Origin: Dictyophora rubrovolvata
Lineage: Eukaryota > Basidiomycota > Agaricomycetes > Phallales > Phallaceae
Direction: 5' to 3'
NCBI GenBank assembly: GCA_029959195.1
Contig: CP114127.1
Span: 558,001-622,000 of the forward strand
DNA length: 64,000 nucleotides
Shown: positions 35,605-46,900 of the stretch, in pieces
Numbering within the stretch: position 1 is the first letter of the stretch
Layout of the letters: every line of letters starts with the position of its first letter
Program-made: the position numbers and the translations under genes
Notes under the pieces: generated by a model
What the model saw: only the letters and a program-made list of their open reading frames with translations
What the model was told of the DNA's origin: nothing
Databases searched by the model: none

Positions 35605-37518
35605 TCATAAAACAAAGGCATGTTGACGACGAATCTCCAAAATATGGGCGGTTGGAGGAAAGATTGGATATGCATCTTTCATTATAGAGGTTGTTTGGAA
35701 TTTGCTCGTCGAGGATGTGGATATGCGCCCATTCATGGTAGGCAATGTTTTCACATTGCTCTCTTGCAGGTGTTTCCGAAGGTTGAGCGTAACACGACTG
35801 ATCATCGTCACCTGCATAGAGAATTAAAAGCATGAGACATTCGAATCATAGGTTCAACTCCCAAAACTCACGGTTATCCTATGATGATTTATCAGTTTCG
35901 TCTGTCATTTGATGTTTCAGATTAAACTCACAAAAGTTGAAATCTGTAGCCGCAGAAATCACAAAGCGTCAGTCTCTTCCGTTTTCCACGGACAAAAAAA
36001 AAAGGTGACACCCACTGTGCACAAATGTTTTTGATATTAGGCTGAAGAGAAAACCACGCCTTTAAATACTATCTTTCAGATGACGGGTGCTTATTATACT
36101 CACAGATGCCGTTTCAATCATAATCGTCAGAACTAAGCTCACAACCGTAATAACACTGCACCAAATCGTGTGAGCGACACAGCAAAAAAAAAGCTCGTTG
36201 GTATTAAAGGCATCTCACCTATAATACACAAGCCCGTCTCTCAGAAGCCGTTTGACGAGTATGTCTTGACCTACTACGCTGGCTTTGGCTAACGGTGTCG
36301 CACGGATTATGACAAGAAAAACAATGATAGTATCGTATAGAAGCGGAATCCATGCTGACGCCGAAGCCCAGCTTCCGCTGAGATAAAGATAAATCAGTTA
36401 ACCGGTATATACGCTGGTAACAAATACTACGAACACACGTGGACCAAAGATCATGGTACAGCCTTGAAAATAGCGAGATTTTTCAGTATCGAAATATTAT
36501 TATATGAGATGAATTGCTACTCACCATGAATTCCGGGATGACTAACGGCTGGACAATATCAATATAGAAATGACAAGATGTTCTAATGAATACTGGTCAC
36601 CAACCAATTCCAGAAGTCAGAAGCCAAGCGTTGATCCCAATAAAGCTCAGAAGAACCGACACCAACAAAAGTTTGACGAAATAATTCCCACGATACAGTG
36701 CTGATACACTACCATTCATGTTGAAAGATCGGGTCAAGAAGTCAGACAAAAAGCCTACCGCAACCCCATGAGAATGGCAGCAATCGATAAACCTATCATT
36801 GTCATCGCTCCTTCGTATCGTACAAAATGATGGCATCTACGAAAGGAATTGATAATGAAGAAAAGAGAAAGGACATAAATCACAAACATCTGTAAATAGT
36901 TGAGATACAGATGGGATCGTATATGAAGATACTCACATTGGGGGACCACGCAGGATCGAAGTATGCTTCGGAATTGGTTACTAATTATAGAGTTCCGTCT
37001 CAACTCGACATGACTCACCGGCTAGATTAACAATGAATCCCAAAGGAATGAGGTATCGGTTCTATCGTTTATCAAACCTACAGTCTTTTCAATTTAGAAA
37101 GAGACAACACTTACCAAAAGAAAGAAAAAAGAGACTGTCTAGAAAGTCCGATTGAATCAACCTAATACCTACTACAAAGAATATTACCTTTTGAAAACTT
37201 CCTTTTCCAAATTAACTCAGCCTACAAAAAATGTGACCTCCATCTTAACGAGTGAATCAAACCTGAGCTTCATACCTCATCATCAAAAGTTAACATATGA
37301 TCATATACCAAAACGACAAAGCTAGCAAGACCGAAATACTGTAATTAGAAGAGGCTAAGCATTAAATGATATCTCCAAGGAATATAGACTGAGATGAGAT
37401 CGAAGCTTACATCCGTAGCATCTCTGGCATCAGAGGAACTTTGAACAAGTGATCGAATCAACCACAGGAAAAATCGACCCACAAATCTGTTAACTCCGTA
37501 ATGAAATCGTCCAAGCAT
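35605..37518 (-). CDS. DUF6533 multi-pass membrane protein, paralogue B
   Basis: Tandem paralogue of the gene at 32329-34270 with parallel exon order: QSSSDARDATD joined to YFGLASFVVLVYDHMLTFDDE (DUF6533 signature), then NRYLIPLGFIVNLAG, CHHFVRYEGAMTMIGLSIAA, LYRGNYFVKLLLVSVLL, GSWASASAWIPLLYDTIIVF and RLLRDGLVYYR, with a hydrophilic C-terminus after MISRVTLNLRKH. The ATG at 37518 (MLGRFHYGVNRF) is the best in-frame start, but a short 5' exon cannot be excluded. Predicted polytopic membrane protein, function unknown. Confidence 0.72.
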
Positions 37519-39690
37519 TTGACATCGCCCGCTGGACACAGTGCAGAAACACTCATTCCGTCCGACATGGATGCAGAAAGTGGATAATTTGATTTTTTTT
37601 TGACGTCAGCCAGAGTCGATGCAACGTTCCACTTTTGGAGTAGAATAAAATATGGAAAGTAAGAGTCTAGGAACATGAGTGCAAATAATAACAGAGAATA
37701 ATAAATGAAGACGAGCTTACAAATAATTCCGCTCAATAGAAAAGAGATTACAAGAGTCGGCCGTGAAATAAATACCTGATTAGAAGGAGAATAGATACTG
37801 AGTGAAGGAATTAGAAGATCTACAATAAGAAAAAGAGAGGAAAAATATGTGCGCGTATACCTTAGAGCGCAACCCGTACGTTAAGTACTCCACATTTCAG
37901 CAATCAAACTGTGATGGAGCTAGTCGATATGAAGTCATATTTAGACAACCAATTATTCGAATCAAGAAATGATAATCTCTTTGACGATCTTGATTCTTAT
38001 CATACCGCCAATTGGCTAAATTCCGGGTGGCCTGAACCAGAAATCTGTAGCCTTGCATAGCACGCACACATTCCCCTGGGTGATATTTGATTCCAGTCGC
38101 TTGGTGTAGGAATTAGGAAATTTCCATCTTAGAGTGGCCAATTAGAACCTATTACTGGCGGTATAACTAAAATCAAGTAGTCATTATTAGGTAGTCCAGC
38201 GGCCCGCTCCACGTTCATCAAAGCTTAGCGTCAGCTCACCTCAGAACTTGAAAAGTGAACCGCCCATTTTATCAACAATATTGCCTTGACAGAGATCCAA
38301 TTTATTTGCCAGAGTGACAATTGAACTCTTGGACGGGAGTGAACGGGTGTCAAATTAGACGAATGAGATGTGTTCTATAACAAAGCAACTAATTTGATTT
38401 AATGTAGGCGAGTCTACCACCCACATCAAAGCTAAAATTATCATATGCGACATCATATTAAAGGATGAAAGGATGAATACATACTACGGACGATATGGAT
38501 ACGAGTCTTATATTCCTATCTCCTCCATCCAAAATCAAACTTCAGGTTGTCATGTGCATATGTCGAACGAACCAGAGCCTGTGTATAACCTTCAAGAAAG
38601 AACGAGTAGTCGGTGTTTTTGTTTTTGAAGACAAAAAACGGAAATGGTCAACCTTCTCACCTCAGAACCGTTGTATAGTGTATAGCGGGCTCTGCATCAG
38701 ATCGGATGATTGTAATGCTTTTCATTCTACCTAGAATTTTTTACGCCAAAAATTCTGGGTGTCGTTAACGACGCAGAGCAATAGGAAGTCGGAGGCGTTG
38801 ATTCTTGAATTTTTCACGGACTTCAGAGGCGAGACGCGGGCGCTAATATTTGTTGCGCTAATGAATCTATTCTAGCACATTCACCAAAAATAAATCTTCC
38901 TAACCGACGCAAAGAGATGCATCGAAGTTCGAAGCAATCGCCAAATATAACACTCCTACAATATGAAAATATGTATTTACATGACCTCCGAGCACACGTG
39001 TGGCTATGGTCATATGAACAGTGAGCATACGGAATTAAAAGATAGGATGATTTGAATAGACCATAGACAATGCAAAGGAAAAACACGTCAAGCGTGTCAA
39101 CTTGAAGTTTGTGAAGGATCACGAGCACGAGTCAGCTGCCAGAAATCGGAAATTGTCGAGTTAAGCGACAATACGTACTGTACAAGCGAAGGAATAAGCT
39201 TTTTGTATGTGTCAAATGAATGGAATAAAAATATATTCTCGGACTAGCCGAGAAGAGAAGGATGAATAAGAATAGAACTAAAAAGGTATGAATGGAAAAA
39301 GAGAGCATGTGAGGCGTTGTAAAAACAAATGGGATATATCAGCGGCAGATGACGAAGTGTAAAAAGAAGTTGAGTGTTGATATTCAAAAAAAAGGAAAGA
39401 AGTCCCACTGCTCAGGTACTAAAAAGAAACGAATGTAAATTCCGAAGCTAGATAAGCAAGAAGAGAGAGAAAAAGTCTTGCAGGAAAGGCGGTATAACTT
39501 TTGACGAACATGTTCTGAGAGTCCAAATATAAAAAGGGAGGGAGAGGAGACACGAATCCGGATTTGATGGTAACCGAGAAGAAGGGTGAAAAGGGGGGGG
39601 GTGGGGGAACAAGTGACGACAGTATAAACGAGAAGAAGAAAGTTGAGAAGAAGAAAAAACTCCTTTCCCTCAACCAATCTAATAATAAAA
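37519..39690. other. Intergenic, no gene supported
   Basis: Contains a perfect hairpin (AGAATTTTT...AAAAATTCT, near 38731-38756) and a G9 tract near 39590. Frames at 38495-38734 and 39384-39736 have no homology-like features; the latter is probably GH79 3' flank. Confidence 0.35.
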
Positions 39691-42219
39691 TCACGATAAT
39701 AACCGTAAGATAGCACTTGCACCGCCAAGCAAGCAAACGGCAGTCACAAAAGCACCCGAAAGTAAACCTCTCGAACCAGTCGCATCGCTACTTCCGAAAC
39801 TAGTGCTTCCAATCTGATTATTAAGTCCACCATATCCATTCGAAGTTGCAAGTACAGACGGGTTAATAGATGCCGTGTTCTTGACTGACACAGTTGTGAC
39901 GGTTGTCGAAAAGGTTTTTACTTCAGCGGTGTTTATCGCATCAGCCTCTGCCTGTGGAGTAAGGAACACGACAACGACTGAGGGTGCCTGCACCATTACG
40001 GAACAGAGATTGTTAGCTGTGTCGCAAGGAATCGTTTCGGTCACTTGGTCCCCTTGAAGTATACCGTTTGATGTCAGAGGCGGTCCGAATGTCTATAATT
40101 ATGCAGAAAGATATATTAATACACAATCTAAAAAAAAAAACCCAAGAAATTATCACCAACCTGATTAGCATAGTAAAACGGAGCATGATCAGCAGCACTA
40201 TTATTATGCGACGTCAACCGCCTAACGAAGACCTGATTTGGAGAGGCATTAGGCAAATTGAGCCCACTACCATCGATCGCTATCTGGGCGGTATAATCGT
40301 TCGCTCCAGTTGGATCAGTCACGTAGTTAATAAGTACCACCTTGGTAGGTAGGCGGTTTTCATAAATGACGTAACCAGCCATATTGTCATTGTTGCCATT
40401 GAGTTGCAAATCGGCTACTTGGGCTGTCCCAGTCGACCCCAACGCTTCGGCAACGACAATGGCAGAGTATATAACTGGTCCCATCGTCCATCCCATACCT
40501 CTCTTCGCCGCTATCCCAGGCGGTGGCGTAATTGGCTGCAAGGTGTAGTCTTTGAATTTAAAGAAAACGAGACACACGTGCGGGCTTACGTTGTAAACAG
40601 CGTTTTGCCCACCAAGATGATACATAGCGGCAGTAGTATTGATAGTAACCATTTGAAGATCGTAGTCGACGGCCCAGATGGCAGCCAAGAATGCATCAGA
40701 TGTACCAAAGAATCCAGCACACGAAGCGGTGTTCGTTTCTAACATGACATAAGGTTTGTTATGTTGTTCAGCGAGTTGCACGTCCGCTATATATCCGGCG
40801 ACTGCGCTAGTAACAGTACTATGTCCTACATATAGATCAAATGCTTCATCCACCGTAAAGGTTTGATTGGTCGACTATCAAGCAATAAGTGATATGATCT
40901 ACGTAGCAATCCGTAAGACATACGTTGCAATTATTATTAGGATCTTTTTAAAAGGAAGATGAGAACGTTCAGTATATGTCTGACTGCAAAACGAGCGCAA
41001 GTATGCGCGTGTTACTCACAACTGAGCAGGGGGTCAGCAATGCGCAGAAGAAGGACACAAGCAGAATGAACTTACTGTTCAGCAGCAAACCAAGAGAAAC
41101 TGGAATCGAATTGTGACGCAAAGCCGGCATCAAAGACCTGCTCGGGGGTCCATATACAGCAGGTGCTGGGACCCATCAGATTGGTCTTGTTCGGCATACC
41201 GGAGTCACTGCCGATAGCATTGAGCATAATTTGAATATCGTTGACATAATCTGTGGTGTTATAGTCCGGACCACGAAGGCCATGCTTTATTTTATTACAA
41301 AAAAGAAACATAGAGGTCATAATAGGAACAAGATAGGAGAGAAGATGAACTTACGAGACCGTATAGATCAGGTTCGTTTCCAAGCTGGAGTCCTAACAGA
41401 TATTTGCCCAAAATAGCTTCACTGGCATCTCCTATTTCTAGACGTGGGTTCGATGTGTCGTTAAATGGAAGGCCAATAAACCAATAAGTTTCGGTGAGGG
41501 CCGAGATGTTGGCCAACGCATAGATAAGGTCGATACCCACATCAATGGTAGGTGTATCAGTCTACACCAAAGGTGAATTGGGGCACTCAAAGAAGACAAA
41601 GGAAGACACGAACTGGACCATGGACATTGGATTTGTCTTTAGTGATTGTTTCACCCCCGGGTAAACCACCTGGGAAAAAGACAGCTTTTTCCTGAGTGTT
41701 CCCGCCCACACGAATTTTAACTTCACCACTCCTCGCCCTGATAGTCTGCAATACATTAAGGAATGTCGGATTGATATGTGCACTGAAAGAGTGTGTCCAC
41801 TTTTCAGCGCGGATCTTGAAACGAGAAAACTACAAGGCGCATAGCTTACCCACTCTGGCCGACTTTTTTTTTTTGAAAAAGAATCAGCACAAACCCCGAT
41901 ATTCAAATTGTCAGAACAACATACCAACTTGATCTGCAACTGATAATTCAATACTGAGTCCCATATGATTGCCTTGGACTGTCTTGGACATGTTAGGCAA
42001 CGGGGCGGACTGTAATTGGACTACAAAGGGATTGGGAGGTGTAGGGGGCGGTGGTGGTTGGGCCATAGCGAGATCATGGTGAGCGGGTGAAGTGACGAGA
42101 GGCGAAGCGGTTGAAGAGGGTCCTCCTGGTCCAAAAGTGACCTGGGTGTAGATAGTGACGCTGGCTTGGACCGTGGCGATGAGGAAAGGAGAAAAAAGAG
42201 AGACAAGAACGGCCCGCAT
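39691..42219 (-). CDS. GH79 beta-glucuronidase-like glycoside hydrolase, GPI-anchored
   Basis: Family GH79 retaining hydrolase, predicted extracellular. Ten exons give 658 aa with exact phase: 42219-41925, 41862-41850, 41782-41614, 41561-41355, 41284-41076, 41021-41020, 40943-40924, 40874-40590, 40535-40161 and 40092-39691. A signal peptide (MRAVLVSLFSPFLIATVQA) is followed by a Pro-rich linker, the sugar-binding RVGGNTQE, the acid/base E222 in GNEPDLYG and the nucleophile E351 in VMLETNTASC. The C-terminus is Ser/Gly-rich and ends in a hydrophobic segment (FVTAVCLLGGASAILRLLS) typical of GPI anchoring. Exon 6 is only 2 nt: without it a stop follows at once; with it the family motif HYPNNNC (H298-Y299) is restored. 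The gene is therefore intact only if that microexon is used. Confidence 0.88.
41020..41021 (-). other. Putative 2-nt microexon of the GH79 gene
   Basis: The dinucleotide TT (minus strand) sits between a strong acceptor (CCTGCTCAG) and a strong donor (GTGAGT). The flanking introns would be 54 nt (41022-41075) and 76 nt (40944-41019), normal for this window. It turns CA|TT|AT into His-Tyr. Confidence 0.6.
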
Positions 42220-42225
42220 TATATA

Positions 42226-42256
42226 CTTATATAAATGTATATATAATATATATAAG
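42226..42256 (-). promoter_or_regulatory. TATA-rich tract directly upstream of the GH79 start
   Basis: Alternating TATATA stretch a few bases upstream of the ATG at 42219. The closeness suggests a very short leader or a T/A-rich initiation region. Confidence 0.4.
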
Positions 42257-42595
42257 CGGAGAAATGAGGTGCGATTTTTAAATGGATTGTGGTTGTGAAG
42301 AATTCCGGATCAGAGGAGGAGGGAGGGGAGGAAGGATGCGAAGGACGACCGACCGTACAAGGGAACCACACAGCTCACAACTTTAGACGCCCATTGTCGG
42401 AAATTAACTATAGCCGTGACCGCCGAGGAAGTCACTTACTCAGAGCATTTTACTTGTACCCTTGGTAAACAAATGTATTTTAATTTACTTGTTTCCGTAT
42501 GTAACCAAGAACAAACTACTGATAATAATCATACAAACAAGAAGACGTGATAAAAAAAGGGAGGGGAAAAAAAAAACAGAGCCTCAGCTTCCTCT

Positions 42596-43949
42596 TCAAG
42601 TCGATATGGCAAATTTACCTGCATTTGAGCCCGCACTCGCCGACGACGATGCCGCTGTGGTCGTACTGGGCCCGCTAGCAACAGTGGGTGTACTAGAAGT
42701 CGCATTACTAGTCAAAGTCCCCGGCGGCGGTTTTGGCAATCCAGCAATAATCCCTTCAGCATTAACGAAATGCAACCAGTTCTTCATCTCATTCACATTC
42801 TCCTCCCACACAAACTTGGTCGCCTTTCCACCCCGATACAATGCAGACGAACACTGGTACGTTTCTTCCAGTAATAGTCCGTGCCTAACAACGCCAAGAT
42901 TCGCCTTGAACAGTCGGAACTCCCAGCCCAGCAGCGGCTTCCCGTCCACCATCATCGACTCTTCCGGTATATTACAGTCGATTCGGCTATAATCAAAACC
43001 AGCAGGCTGTCCTAAAGCCTTGATGTACGCGGACTTGATCGTGAGTAGAATACATAAACGCCGTAAAATTACTTCATCTTTCAGCTTGCCATCCAGAACC
43101 AATTCCTCATTCGGAGTTAGCTAAATGGGGTTTCAAAACCATCATCAATGTTAGTAAAGTGACATGACATGACAAGCAGCAGGAAGAGTCGCACGCACCT
43201 TGTGGGCAAAGGAATCGGCAAACTTACGAGCAGAAATCCCACGCGGTACGATGAGTTGCATGATGTCGATTCCAATGTTAATTACTTGAGGCTTATTACC
43301 ATATGCAAACGCTATCGTCACCAGCGAATCGCCTCTCGCTGTATCATAGCCAAAGACCTGGGTGGAATCTGCACAACCCTACTTTGAGATAAGAACGGCA
43401 TTCCACGTTACCGGAATACGAAACGAGGAAAAGAAGAAAGAATAGGGTGTGGAGGGCGAGAAAGAAAGAAAGAAAGAAAGAAAGGTTAAGCTTACAAAGT
43501 AATCTTTCCCGTTTTTGGTGACATTATGACACCACTGCGAAGGTGGTACAGTAGGATGTTCTCGCCACAGAACAACGGAAGGTAATAGCTTCGAAAGAAC
43601 ATATCCTAAAGAGCACACTATCTTGAGGGATATAAAAACAGGACGAGAAACCAATGGACACATACTAAAAGCATCATTTCTATTAGCAAACTTTTCAGCC
43701 TTTACTCGCGCTTTAGGGTCTACCAAGTTCAGACATGTGGCAAACTCCTAGAAAACTACTAGCTCAGAAAAATAACCACAATCTCAGATAATGTTTACGA
43801 CAAACCTCTCTCGAAATTTTCCTATTTATCGATACAGCCCATATTTGCATGAATGGTTGGACCCCGTTGACAGTGCTCGCATCCTGCGCTGGCACCAAGG
43901 TGGTAGTAGTAGTAGTAGTCATGGACATGGAAGGTACGTTTTCAGACAT
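42596..43949 (-). CDS. Sfp-type 4'-phosphopantetheinyl transferase-like protein
   Basis: Enzymes of this family transfer phosphopantetheine from CoA to carrier domains of polyketide, non-ribosomal or lysine-biosynthesis proteins. The spliced model starts MSENVPSMSMTTTTTT (an alternative ATG lies at 43928) and reads MQIWAVSINRKISREEFATC, NRNDAFSIVCSLGYVLSKLL, WCHNVTKNGKDYF, then DSLVTIAFAYGN...GIDIM and LTIKSAYIKALGQPAGFD. GIDIM and the K-x2-A-Y-I-K-A-L-G block are the two family signatures. Oddities: the glutamate of the usual KEA/KES magnesium-binding motif is serine here (KSA), the preceding Trp is missing, and the protein ends in an unusual Ser/Thr/Ala-rich tail. It may be divergent or catalytically weak. 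Confidence 0.7.
43461..43484. repeat. (AAAG)6 microsatellite in an intron of the phosphopantetheinyl transferase-like gene
   Basis: Perfect tetranucleotide tract inside the intron after KDYF. Further ACA/AGT-type triplet tracts lie at 43900-44060 upstream. Confidence 0.8.
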
Positions 43950-46900
43950 GCAACACGATATGATTTTTATGCACGGAAAAGGAAAAACCGCAAACGCGAC
44001 AACAACGACAACAACAGCAACAAAACAGCGACAACAGCGACGACAACAACAACAACCAAATTGCAGCCCCAGCACCAGCACCAGCGGCAGATGCTACTAG
44101 TAGTTGTGGCATCCGGCCAAGTAGCCGGTGGGTGTCCGTTTTTGAAGTAAAAAATGTGGGCATAACTGACATAAGCCAGTGTCAGTGAGTATTTTTTTTA
44201 TGTTTTTCCCCTTCACATCGAGGTTCATTACGGAGGATAAGGATAAGTCTTAAGTTTATGGCATCGACACGTGTATCGATTGAACTAATGTCAATTTCAA
44301 GCCCCGAATTTGTTCCCCTTCGCACTCCTATTTGACTGTTGAAATATATAAACATTGATGTTAGAAATATACGCAAAAAATTATACTTTAAACCTTATTA
44401 ACATTTGCGCTCATAGATCACGTCAATTCAAAATTTTGGAGGATTTCCGATTCTACAAACCACTAGAGCTGGCATGCAGGGAAAAAATCTGGATTATGAC
44501 GTCCCAACCATCAGGAAGGTTATCTATTTAATAATATTATTCGAAATAATAATAAATTCTCGAGAAAAAAAATAAATGACTCTAGTTGGACGAGAAAGGC
44601 GTGCTTCATTCAGAGCACAGCATTGGAGATGTCCCTCCAGGAGGGAACAGACCATGGTCAGGCGCTTAATGCTATGTATAAATAAAGTCTAACTCTCCTC
44701 AGGAGACGGGTACACTGTACACACTAACACGGCATCGTCCTTTCTTTATAAAAAAAGGGAAAAATTTCAAAGATCGGGAATATAAATCAGAAAATAATTA
44801 AACTAAAAAGAAACCGTTGATTATTCCATCTTTCCAGCGCCCATCGCGCCCAGTTGCGTTGCTGAATGTTCATCTTCGAGCTATGGTACATGATATGAAA
44901 TAAAGTTGGATTCCTTCCAATCAGAAAACGGCTCCGCGAGAGGAAGTTCTCACAAAATAAACGACGATAATTGTGTCATTAGTTGACTACGAAATCATGG
45001 GTGGCAGAAGGTGATGATTGCGAATTACATTTCGGCGAGGATCCGGTCATTACAAGCTCATTTCAAACGTGTTTTCTGCAGCCGAACACGCAGGGTTGGC
45101 TGGTTCCGTTCAGTAATTGCATACGTACATACGTACTTCTGCGACTATGTATGTACATATGCAACACCCTTCAAGGCCATGGACCGGACCATCATCCCTT
45201 TTGCTTCCGTTCATATTCTCAGTTCCTCGTCTCGCTTAGATATGCACAGTTTCTCAAGTATTTATCGGGTAAATTTACCCCAAGCTTACTTACCATGTAC
45301 CACTCGGCGAACAGCGCTCTCTCAGCCCCTTGGCAGCTGTACCATGTACACACATATGAGCTGAGTACGTACAGAAAGCGAGACGTGGGACCCCATGGCA
45401 AATTATACAGATAGCAGCTCGAGTCAGTCCATGGCCAGACTTTGTAAACTCTGATCTGATTTTTTCTTCTCCCCTATTTTTTTTTTTTGAAATCCGCGAG
45501 CTCAGTTCCGAGTCCCGACTTTACTATGCATGCCCCCACGGTTCATGCACGCATGCACTTGTTCATCAGCTTATTCCTTGAAGTAATAGTAAGCCATGAC
45601 CCCCATGGCATCCAAGCCGTATGTTTCCTGCCTTTGATCGCGATATTCAAGGGTTCTCGCAAGTCCAAGGCCGGGACGCCAGTGTTTACACATGCTCGTA
45701 CTAGCAGTCAGCACTTACATATGTACTGTACCCCGCACGATTTTTTCCACCATCCGCAGAACAAGCAGGCATCCGCCCAAACCTGCATTTACACCCCTCG
45801 CTATAATTTTTAGTACGAAATTCCCAAATCGGATCTCACGCCACAAGACCTGTCGCCCATATAAGGAATGGATGTTCCAGCCGTATAACCGCAAGTTGAC
45901 CTAAACTCGCGCGCAGGTTCATCTATATCAAGTTTCTTGATTTAAAGATCAATGATGTACATACCTTTTAATCAAATGTGTTCGGCAGCTTTTGACATCA
46001 ATGAACTCACTCTCACTAGTACGTACCCGTTTAAACGCTAGACATGATCTATGACGAAGGTAGCCTGTGGAACCATGAACGAAGCTGAAGGAAAACGTCA
46101 TGTTTAGGCTCCAGGTCTCAGATGAATGATGCGAGAGAGCTAACACGAAGCCTAATTCTTCCGTGATCCAGCCGTTATGGGGAAATTCCTTTTCACAGCG
46201 ACATCGGGTTATTCAAATATACAGATGCCATCCTGTACCAAAATCAAAAGAAAAGGAGATATTAAGCAGCCTTCTTATTTCATATAAGAAAGAAATCAAA
46301 CTTCAATGATCACACGCGATTAAACGAAAAAATAAGAACTTGTAAGTGCACGAATTTGGTTTCAACATTTCATATCCAGATTCTGTCTTTGATTTTTTCC
46401 CATACACGTATTGATCCTTACACCTGAAGAGCTCTTCCGACTCGTCTGTGGTTAGCCGAGGTTATTCGAGATTGATAGCTTACTCACTTAAGCTACATAA
46501 ATAACACGCGCATGTATAACATATATATCTGACGAGCTTCTTGAAGGCTTTTTCGAAGATACCAATGAACCAGTACATGTGTTCAGATGTTCGTACCGTG
46601 ACGTAAATGGATATCGAGGGCGCCGGTCCTTTTATCTCCTTTAACGTTACCGTTATCACCATGGGTCGTCGCGAAATACAGTCATGACAAGGAATCATTT
46701 ATGACCATTCATCTCGTTGGATAAAGTCAGTAAACACCAAGCGGGAAGCTCGAAATAAGGTTTTCCCATTCAGATGGCGCCGAAAGCTGATATATGAAAT
46801 CACGCCGCCCATGCAATTTGAAGTGGCTTCGAAAGCAAATGTCAAAAAAAAACCGCCAGTTAGAAAAGAAGGTGAGAGAAGGTGAGAGAATACCTACGCG

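Noticed and set aside
43791-44150. Plus-strand frames rich in Thr and Gln
   Set aside because: Antisense to the phosphopantetheinyl transferase 5' end and driven by ACA triplet repeats.
44983-45414. 143-codon plus-strand frame
   Set aside because: Begins with TTG, has no domain, and its composition follows local repeats.
45487-45813. 108-codon plus-strand frame
   Set aside because: Starts at TTG inside a T-run; no family features.
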